Positions 33,693 through 39,268 of a stretch of 39,268 nt of DNA are shown piece after piece. The DNA lies in the NCBI GenBank assembly GCA_017621055.1, contig JAGATX010000006.1:1-39268 (forward strand), given 5' to 3'. Source of the DNA: Muribaculaceae bacterium. GTDB lineage: Bacteria > Bacteroidota > Bacteroidia > Bacteroidales > Muribaculaceae. Under the pieces are notes generated by a model that did not search any database, was not told the DNA's origin, and was given only the letters and a program-made list of their open reading frames with translations. The position numbers and the translations under genes were made by a program. The stretch's first letter is position 1. Every line of letters starts with the position of its first letter.

Positions 33693-33724
33693 TTTGCACA
33701 TGTCATAAATACACCCTAACTTTG
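33693..33724 (+). promoter_or_regulatory. Promoter of tRNA-Gln
   Basis: TTTG (33693-33696), 20 bases, then TAACTTTG (33717-33724). It ends 32 bases before the tRNA. Confidence 0.8.
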
Positions 33725-33756
33725 CACTCGCAAAACGGGAACACCCCGCACCAACT

Positions 33757-33827
33757 TGCCTTGTGGTGTAATGGTAGCACGTCGGATTCTGGTTCCGCCT
33801 GTGAGGGTTCGAATCCTTCCAAGGCAA
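33757..33827 (+). tRNA. tRNA-Gln (anticodon CTG)
   Basis: The 71-base cloverleaf has acceptor TGCCTTG/CAAGGCA, D-arm GTGTAATGGTAGCAC, anticodon loop TTCTGGT (anticodon CTG), T-arm AGGGTTCGAATCCTT and discriminator A. It marks the border between the host-like genes and the IS30/restriction region. Confidence 0.92.
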
Positions 33828-33828
33828 C

Positions 33829-33869
33829 AAAAGGAGAATTGAAATTCAAACTTCAGTTCTCCTTTTTCA
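33829..33869 (+). terminator. Terminator after tRNA-Gln
   Basis: AAAAGGAGAA pairs with TTCTCCTTTT around an 18-base loop, followed by T-rich sequence. It directly follows the tRNA. Confidence 0.8.
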
Positions 33870-33977
33870 TATCTGAGTGAATATCAGATGGTTTTGGATA
33901 ATTCGTACTATACGGTTGTTCGACGCAAACCTCTATTTTCACATGATGGCAGAAGCATGTGCATAAGAAATGTGCAG

Positions 33978-34473
33978 TGTCTGACCATAATCGAAGTTGT
34001 TGGACCGTAAAGATCAAACTATGTCCAAAATTTCCGCAGTATAATGGTAAGATGAAGTCTGCAAAGAGGGTGGTCGTTTTTTGGGCTCAAACCGAAAAAG
34101 CATCCCCCTGGCACGTACTGTTGTCAGAATGCTTTACGGCTACCGCAGGTATCTGAAAACCATTACCACTGACAATGGCAGCGAATTCGCCGCCAATCTC
34201 GAAATCACGACCGGACTGAGAATGCGTGGAATGGACGATGTGTCGGTTTATTTCGCTGACAGCTATTGTTCCTGGCAGAAAGGCGCGGTCGAACACGAGA
34301 ACAAACTTATTCGTCAGTACATCCCTAAGAACTCCAATTTCAATGACTTTTCTGATAATTTCGTCCGCAATGTAGGTCGTAAGCTAAATATGAGACCGCG
34401 TAAAAAACTCAACTTCTCAACACCTAAAACTGAATTCTTAAAACAAATCGCTAATTTTGCACTTGCCAGTTGA
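33978..34473 (+). pseudogene. IS30-family transposase remnant, frameshifted
   Basis: The last 130 residues (34081-34473) are a clear IS30 catalytic-domain tail. The second catalytic Asp is in TITTDNGSEF, the catalytic Glu region is in WQKGAVEHENKLIRQYIPK, and the conserved RPRKKLNFSTPKTEF block is near the end. Upstream, pieces of the same domain occur in other frames (for example CWTVKIKLC and AKRVVVF at 34.0-34.08 kb) with stops between, so the reading frame is broken. The N-terminal helix-turn-helix half and first catalytic Asp are not found. The stop codon lies inside the IS end (34458-34480). The left boundary is approximate. The element cannot transpose on its own. Confidence 0.8.
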
Positions 34474-34480
34474 ACCTGCG
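34458..34480 (+). repeat. IS30-type right terminal repeat
   Basis: This 23-base sequence begins TGCACTTGCC and ends TTGAACCTGCG, close to bases 119-141 beside the other IS30 transposase end. It includes the transposase stop. TAATTTTG at 34452-34459, at its inner edge, is also a -7-like box pointing outward toward hsdR. Confidence 0.6.
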
Positions 34481-34526
34481 GTTTTTACTTTTTCAACTCA
34501 TAGGATGATGTTTCTCAGCATATTCG

Positions 34527-34557
34527 ATTGTCATCTCAGAAAATTTCGCTAATTTTG
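34527..34557 (+). promoter_or_regulatory. Predicted promoter of the hsd operon
   Basis: ATTG (34527-34530), 19 bases, then TAATTTTG (34550-34557) fits the Bacteroidota consensus. Transcription would start near 34564. The 14 bases around the -7 box (34546-34559) repeat those at the IS30 end (34448-34461). Confidence 0.75.
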
Positions 34558-34563
34558 CAATAG

Positions 34564-34710
34564 AGTAACCTTAAACTTCTGAAGATGGCCGAAACGGTTT
34601 AATCCCAAAGGCAGCGATGCCTCCAAACCAATCAAATCCATAAAACTCCAATGCAGTCGTTACAGGCTCGGTCAGCCTTTCAGAAAACTGCAAACGGAGT
34701 TTTTGTTTTT
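34564..34710 (+). ncRNA. Candidate structured leader or small RNA upstream of hsdR
   Basis: Between the promoter and the hsdR start codon the sequence folds into two elements. First, GGTTT (34596-34600) pairs with AAACC (34625-34629), enclosing AGGCA-GCGA-TGCCT (34609-34622) with a GNRA tetraloop. Second, AAAACTCC (34642-34649) pairs with GGAGTTTT (34696-34703), enclosing TGCAGT/ACTGCA (34652-34657 with 34687-34692) and AGGCT/AGCCT (34664-34668 with 34674-34678). TGTTTTT then follows, ending five bases before the ATG. The second element looks like an intrinsic terminator, so the region may be an attenuated leader or a separate RNA of about 147 bases. I recognise no known family. Confidence 0.5.
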
Positions 34711-34714
34711 ATAA

Positions 34715-37534
34715 ATGGCACTTACTCAAAGCGAAGATGCACTGGAAAAAGGTTTGATAAAAACTCTCACGGACATGGCGTATGAATACGTTGAGATCCA
34801 TGAGGAGACTAACCTTATATCAAATTTCAAGCGACAGTTGGAGAAACACAACGCCAAAGAGCTTGCATCGCATGGCAGAACTGAGCTTACAGATAATGAG
34901 TTCAATAAGGTCATGCTATATCTTGAAGGTGGCACCACGTTTGAGAAAGCCAAAAAACTCCGGGATTTGCTTCCTTTGGAGCTTGACAACGGACAGCGTG
35001 TATGGCTTGAATTTCTTAATCGTCATAAATGGTGTCAGAATGAATTTCAAGTTTCCAACCAGATAACGGTAGAAGGCCGTCGTCAATGCCGTTATGATGT
35101 TACCATTCTGATTAACGGTTTGCCATTGGTGCAGATTGAATTGAAGAAACGTGGTGTTGAATTAAAACAAGCATACAATCAGGTTCAACGCTATCACAAG
35201 ACATCATTTCACGGACTTTTCAACTATATTCAGATTTTCGTGATTTCTAATGGCGTGAACACCCGCTATTTCGCCAATAATCCCAATAGCGGTTATAAGT
35301 TCACGTTTAACTGGACTGACAGAAAAAACAATCCATTCAACCAGCTCAGCCTTTTCGCTGCTGAATTTTTCGACCCATGCACACTTGGTAAACTTATCAG
35401 CAAGTACATCGTACTTCACGAAGGCGATAAATGTCTGATGGTTTTGCGCCCATATCAGTATTATGCCGTTGAGGAAATCCTCGACCGTGTGGTCAACAGC
35501 AATGATAACGGCTATATCTGGCATACAACCGGTGCTGGAAAGACATTAACCTCATTCAAAGCCGCACAGCTTGTTTCGGAAATTGATGAAATAGACAAGG
35601 TGCTTTTTGTTGTCGACCGGCATGACCTAGACACACAGACACAGGCAGAATACGAAGCATTTGAGCCGGGAGCTGTGGATGGTACTGACAGTACCAAGGA
35701 ACTTATACAGCGTCTTGGAAGTGATAAGAAAATAATAATCACCACTATCCAAAAACTGAATTGTGCTGTTACCAAAGACTATTACAACCGTCATCTTCAA
35801 GATGTGCGCGATAAAAAGATTGTGATGATTTTCGATGAGTGCCACCGAAGCCACTTCGGAGAAAGTCACAAAAATATTGTCCACTTCTTTAATAACCTTC
35901 AGATATTCGGATTTACCGGCACACCGATATTCGTTGAGAACTCTAAAAATGACCGCACTACGAAAGAAATATTCGGAAACTGTCTGCACAAATATCTGAT
36001 TAAAGATGCTATCGCAGATGACAATGTGCTTGGTTTTCTCGTTGAGTATTATACAGATAACGCAGAACTTGACATTGAAAGCGAGAGCCGTATGCGTGAA
36101 GTTGCACGATTTATTCTTAACAACTTCAATAAATCTACTTTCGATGGCGAATACAATGCTCTGTTTGCCGTTCAGTCAGTGCCGATGCTACTGCGTTATT
36201 ATAATATCTTCAAGGAATTGAAACCCGACATCAAAATCGGTGCGATATTCACATTCGCAGCAAACGGCAGTCAGGACGATGAAGCCACCGGCATGAACCA
36301 AGGCTTTGTTAATCCGAAAGTCGCCGCCGATGAGATGCAGGAGATAATTGATGACTACAATCACAACTTTGGCACCTCCCATTCGGTTGAAAACTTCGGG
36401 CTCTATTATGATGACATCAACAAGAGAATGAAGAAGAAAGATCCGAAGATGAAGCCTTTGGATTTGCTGCTTGTTGTGGGAATGTTCCTTACAGGCTTCG
36501 ATGCCAAGAAGCTCAATACTCTCTATGTCGATAAAAATCTTGAATATCACGGTCTGTTGCAGGCGTTCAGCCGCACTAATCGTGTATTGAATGAGAAAAA
36601 GAGATTTGGAAAGGTAATCTGTTTCCGCGACCTCAAAAGCAACGTGGATGCGTCAATAAAACTGTTTTCCGACAATAACCCTATCGAGGATATTGTGCGG
36701 CCGCCGTTCAAGGATGTCAAGCGCGAGTACATTGAAAAGACAGAGCTGTTCCTGTCTAAGTATCCGAATGTCGATGAGATAGACAATCTTGAAAGCGAAA
36801 ACGACAAGGTGGCGTTTGTCCTCGCCTTCCGTGACATAATCAAGAAACACGCTGAAATGCAGATTTATGAGGAATATTCGCCTTCGGATATATCTTTCAT
36901 TATGACGGAGCAGGAGTTTCAGGATTTCCGCAGCAAGTATCTCGACATTGCCCAGAATTTCGGTGCAAAACGGGCAAAGGTTGCCGCTGAACCCGTTGCC
37001 GCTTATGGCGATGAACCGGAAACGACGCTCGAAGATATTGACTTCTGTCTTGAACTGCTCCACAGCGATGTCATCAATGTGGCGTATATCCTTGCTCTGA
37101 TACACGATCTTGACCCTACAAGCGAGGACTACTCGCAAAAACGCCGTGAGATTCTCGACACGATGATTCGTGATGCCGAGATGCGCAGCAAGGCGGAACT
37201 TATCGACGGTTTCATAAGCGAGAATGTAGATGCCAATCAGGATGAATTCCGTCGGTCGAAAGCCGATGGCAGCATAGATCTTGAATCCCGTCTGGTGGAA
37301 TATGTGCGCAAGGCAAAAGACCGCGCCGTAGAACAGCTGGCCGAGGAGGAGGAAATCGACCGGACAGCACTCCGTAAATTTATGGAGGAATACGACTATC
37401 TCCACCGCGAGAAAGACGAGATACTTCAGGAAGCCATCAAGAAAAAGAAACTCGGATTGAAACAGCGTCGCAACGTGTTCAACAGGATTCTACAAAAACT
37501 TCGTAAAATAATAGAAATCTACAACTGGGAATAA
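34715..37534 (+). CDS. hsdR: Type I restriction enzyme R subunit
   Basis: The 939-residue motor and nuclease subunit of a type I restriction system cleaves unmodified DNA after ATP-driven translocation. The N-terminal nuclease has D128, E142 and K144 (YDVTILINGLPLVQIELKK). The helicase core has Walker A WHTTGAGKTLTS (about 269-280), DECH box IFDECHRSHFGE (374-377) and GFTGTPIF, with motif VI around LLQAFSRTNRVLN. A charged C-terminal helical region follows. Length is near the shorter EcoR124-like R subunits. Base use is visibly less GC-rich than in the genes left of 33 kb. No good ribosome site precedes the ATG because the U-rich hairpin abuts it. hsdM follows after 3 bases. Confidence 0.95.
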   Translation: MALTQSEDALEKGLIKTLTDMAYEYVEIHEETNLISNFKRQLEKHNAKELASHGRTELTDNEFNKVMLYLEGGTTFEKAKKLRDLLPLELDNGQRVWLEFLNRHKWCQNEFQVSNQITVEGRRQCRYDVTILINGLPLVQIELKKRGVELKQAYNQVQRYHKTSFHGLFNYIQIFVISNGVNTRYFANNPNSGYKFTFNWTDRKNNPFNQLSLFAAEFFDPCTLGKLISKYIVLHEGDKCLMVLRPYQYYAVEEILDRVVNSNDNGYIWHTTGAGKTLTSFKAAQLVSEIDEIDKVLFVVDRHDLDTQTQAEYEAFEPGAVDGTDSTKELIQRLGSDKKIIITTIQKLNCAVTKDYYNRHLQDVRDKKIVMIFDECHRSHFGESHKNIVHFFNNLQIFGFTGTPIFVENSKNDRTTKEIFGNCLHKYLIKDAIADDNVLGFLVEYYTDNAELDIESESRMREVARFILNNFNKSTFDGEYNALFAVQSVPMLLRYYNIFKELKPDIKIGAIFTFAANGSQDDEATGMNQGFVNPKVAADEMQEIIDDYNHNFGTSHSVENFGLYYDDINKRMKKKDPKMKPLDLLLVVGMFLTGFDAKKLNTLYVDKNLEYHGLLQAFSRTNRVLNEKKRFGKVICFRDLKSNVDASIKLFSDNNPIEDIVRPPFKDVKREYIEKTELFLSKYPNVDEIDNLESENDKVAFVLAFRDIIKKHAEMQIYEEYSPSDISFIMTEQEFQDFRSKYLDIAQNFGAKRAKVAAEPVAAYGDEPETTLEDIDFCLELLHSDVINVAYILALIHDLDPTSEDYSQKRREILDTMIRDAEMRSKAELIDGFISENVDANQDEFRRSKADGSIDLESRLVEYVRKAKDRAVEQLAEEEEIDRTALRKFMEEYDYLHREKDEILQEAIKKKKLGLKQRRNVFNRILQKLRKIIEIYNWE

Positions 37535-37537
37535 TAT

Positions 37538-39082
37538 ATGAGCGAGGAACTCCAACAGCAGCTTCGCAGTCAGCTTTGGACTGTGGCAAACAACCTTCGC
37601 GGCAATATGTCGGCGAGTGACTTTATGTATTTCACTCTCGGATTCATCTTCTATAAATATCTGTCTGAGAAAATAGAGATGTATGCCGATGACATATTGT
37701 CGGAGGATGGTGTTACATTCAAACAGGCATGGGCAAGCGACGATGCCGAACTCAAGGCTGACATAAAAGACGAATGTCTGAGCAACCTCGGTTACTTCCT
37801 TGAACCGGAATTTCTTTTTTCAAGCATTATCGAGGCTGTTGACCGCAAAGAGAACATCCTTCCTCAGCTTGAACGCTCGTTGAAAAAGATAGAGGACAGC
37901 ACGGTCGGACAGGATAGCAACGAGGATTTTGGCGGCCTGTTCTCTGACATAGACCTTGCGTCCCCAAAGTTAGGCAAATCTGCCGATGATAAAAACACGC
38001 TTATTTCCAATGTGCTTGTAGCTCTCAACGGAATTGATTTCGGACTTAACGAGGCTTCCGATATTGACATTCTCGGTGATGCCTACGAATATATGATTGG
38101 TCAGTTTGCTGCCGGAGCGGGTAAGAAGGCCGGAGAATTCTATACTCCGCAGGAAGTCAGCCAGATTCTTGCCGAAATTGTGACCACTGGCAAGGCCCGT
38201 CTACGTGATGTATATGACCCTACTTGTGGTTCCGGCTCGTTGCTCCTGCGTACAGCCCGCAGCGGCAATGCCGACACTATCTACGGACAGGAAAAGAATC
38301 CGACCACGTTCAATCTTGCGCGTATGAACATGCTTCTTCATGGTGTCAAGTACAAGGATTTCACCATAGAGAACGGTGATACAATTGAAGCCGACGCATT
38401 CGAGGATAGGGAATTTGATGCCGTCGTAGCAAATCCTCCATTCTCGGCTCAATGGAGTGCGGCAGAAAAATTCAACTCCGATGACCGTTTCAGTAAAGCC
38501 GGCGCATTGGCCCCGAAGTCGAAGGCTGACTACGCTTTCATATTGCACATGATTCACCACCTTAATGATGGCGGCACACTCGCCTGTGTTGCACCCCACG
38601 GAGTATTGTTCCGTGGCAATGCCGAGGGTAAGATACGCCGTTATCTCATTGAGAACAAAAACTATATTGACGCGATAATCGGATTGCCTCCTAATATTTT
38701 CTACGGAACAGGTATTCCTACCTGCATCATTGTTGCCAAGAAGTGCCGTAAGGAAGATGATTCCATCCTCTTTATTGATGCAAGCCGGGAATTTGAGAAG
38801 GTAAAGACACAAAACAAACTGCGTCCCGAACACATACAGAAGATTGTCGATACATATCGCAATCGTACCGAAATCGAAAAATACAGCCATTTGGCTTCGC
38901 TTCAGGAAATTGCGGAAAACGATTACAACCTTAACATTCCACGCTATGTAGATACATTCGAGGAAGAAGAAGAAATCGACATTAAGGCAGTAATGGCTGA
39001 CATCAAAGAGCTTGAAGCAAAACGAGCCGAACTCGACGCACAAATCGAAGTATATCTCCGTGAACTTGGAATCGTGGAATAA
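37538..39082 (+). CDS. hsdM: Type I restriction-modification M subunit (N6-adenine methyltransferase)
   Basis: The 514-residue subunit methylates adenine within the recognition site defined by HsdS and is required for restriction. The N-terminal helical domain begins LWTVANNLRGNMSASDFMYFTLGFIFYKYLSEKIE. The SAM-binding motif I is DPTCGSGSLL (about 227-236), preceded by GEFYTPQEVSQIL, and the catalytic motif IV is NPPF (299-302). The C-terminal coiled region (about 480-510, EEEEIDIKAVMADIKELEAKRAELDAQI) likely contacts HsdS. Length is typical. It lies 3 bases after hsdR and 38 bases before hsdS. Confidence 0.96.
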   Translation: MSEELQQQLRSQLWTVANNLRGNMSASDFMYFTLGFIFYKYLSEKIEMYADDILSEDGVTFKQAWASDDAELKADIKDECLSNLGYFLEPEFLFSSIIEAVDRKENILPQLERSLKKIEDSTVGQDSNEDFGGLFSDIDLASPKLGKSADDKNTLISNVLVALNGIDFGLNEASDIDILGDAYEYMIGQFAAGAGKKAGEFYTPQEVSQILAEIVTTGKARLRDVYDPTCGSGSLLLRTARSGNADTIYGQEKNPTTFNLARMNMLLHGVKYKDFTIENGDTIEADAFEDREFDAVVANPPFSAQWSAAEKFNSDDRFSKAGALAPKSKADYAFILHMIHHLNDGGTLACVAPHGVLFRGNAEGKIRRYLIENKNYIDAIIGLPPNIFYGTGIPTCIIVAKKCRKEDDSILFIDASREFEKVKTQNKLRPEHIQKIVDTYRNRTEIEKYSHLASLQEIAENDYNLNIPRYVDTFEEEEEIDIKAVMADIKELEAKRAELDAQIEVYLRELGIVE

Positions 39083-39120
39083 GAATCCTTAATATAGAAC
39101 CGTAAAGATTGAAAATCCAG

Positions 39121-39268
39121 ATGGCTGATACTAAAAACGACAAAAACTCCAATTCGCCAGCTTTGCGTTTCCCCGGCTTCACCGAGCCATGGCAGAAAAT
39201 TCGATTGGGAGATTGTTGCGGTGAAATGGACTATGGCATGAATGCTCCTGCAAAGGAGTATGATGGTC
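39121..39268 (+). CDS. hsdS: Type I restriction-modification S subunit, N-terminal start (runs off window)
   Basis: Only the first 49 codons are present. The reading MADTKNDKNSNSPALRFPGF followed by TEPWQKIRLGDCCGEMDYG has the hallmark HsdS opening (LRFPGF-x-E-x-W-x(3)-L-G-D) that begins the first target-recognition domain. HsdS sets the DNA sequence recognised by the complex. The DNA target cannot be predicted, and whether the rest is intact, duplicated or invertible lies beyond the window. The order hsdR-hsdM-hsdS is one of the common arrangements. Confidence 0.9.
   Translation, partial: MADTKNDKNSNSPALRFPGFTEPWQKIRLGDCCGEMDYGMNAPAKEYDG

Noticed and set aside
34555-34690. Short minus-strand reading frames within the hsdR leader (one containing EFYGFDWFGG)
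   Set aside because: No start signal, no family recognised, and the pairing pattern fits a structured RNA better; kept only as an alternative explanation.
1-39268. CRISPR array, rRNA, or prophage genes
   Set aside because: No regularly spaced repeats, rRNA sequence or phage structural genes were seen.

Overview
The window looks like a chromosomal segment of a high-GC member of the Bacteroidales, most like the Muribaculaceae. The evidence is a set of promoters with the Bacteroidota -7 box TAnnTTTG (sometimes with a TTTG-like -33 box 19-20 bases upstream), a split glycine decarboxylase (gcvPA/gcvPB), Na+-NQR, a type IX secretion plug-family protein, and a GH53 galactanase with a tail resembling a sorting domain. 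The genus is inferred from gene content and style, not from a marker gene.

Layout. Positions 1-1176 hold the 3' end of an IS30-family transposase, two IS-like terminal repeats facing each other across 2 bases, a long palindrome, a CAU-anticodon tRNA (minus strand) and a GC-rich stretch without a credible gene. Positions 1177-7105 carry an ECF sigma factor, a LolC/E-type permease, rsfS, ftsH and nhaA. Positions 7226-15626 form a tight ten-gene run: nqrABCDEF, ung, a T9SS plug-family protein and a DUF3109 protein. A convergent Ca2+-type P-ATPase (15586-18276) overlaps the end of that run. Next come pfkA, tRNA-Pro(CGG) and a minus-strand GH53 endo-galactanase. Positions 21441-29387 form a glycine cleavage/lipoylation operon: TM2 protein, lplA, gcvT, gcvH, gcvPA, gcvPB, lpd and a nitroreductase. 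A small cassette of a secreted putative cysteine hydrolase and two tiny membrane proteins (29520-30825) meets htpG and a DJ-1/PfpI gene (both minus strand). From tRNA-Gln(CTG) onward the sequence changes character: a decayed IS30 transposase, a structured leader, and a type I restriction-modification operon (hsdR, hsdM, start of hsdS) that runs off the window.

How the genes work together. NQR oxidises NADH and exports Na+, and NhaA exchanges Na+ for H+, so 5.7-13.1 kb is a sodium bioenergetics block. The gcv operon supplies its own lipoate ligase and dihydrolipoyl dehydrogenase, so all four glycine cleavage activities and the cofactor attachment step are encoded together. The right end is a likely acquired defence island next to a tRNA.

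The most interesting unexplained items are the roughly 147-base structured region between a good promoter and the hsdR start codon, ending in a terminator-like hairpin; the IS30-type end-to-end junction and palindrome at the left edge; and the three-gene cassette at 29.5-30.8 kb. No CRISPR array, rRNA or complete insertion sequence is visible.
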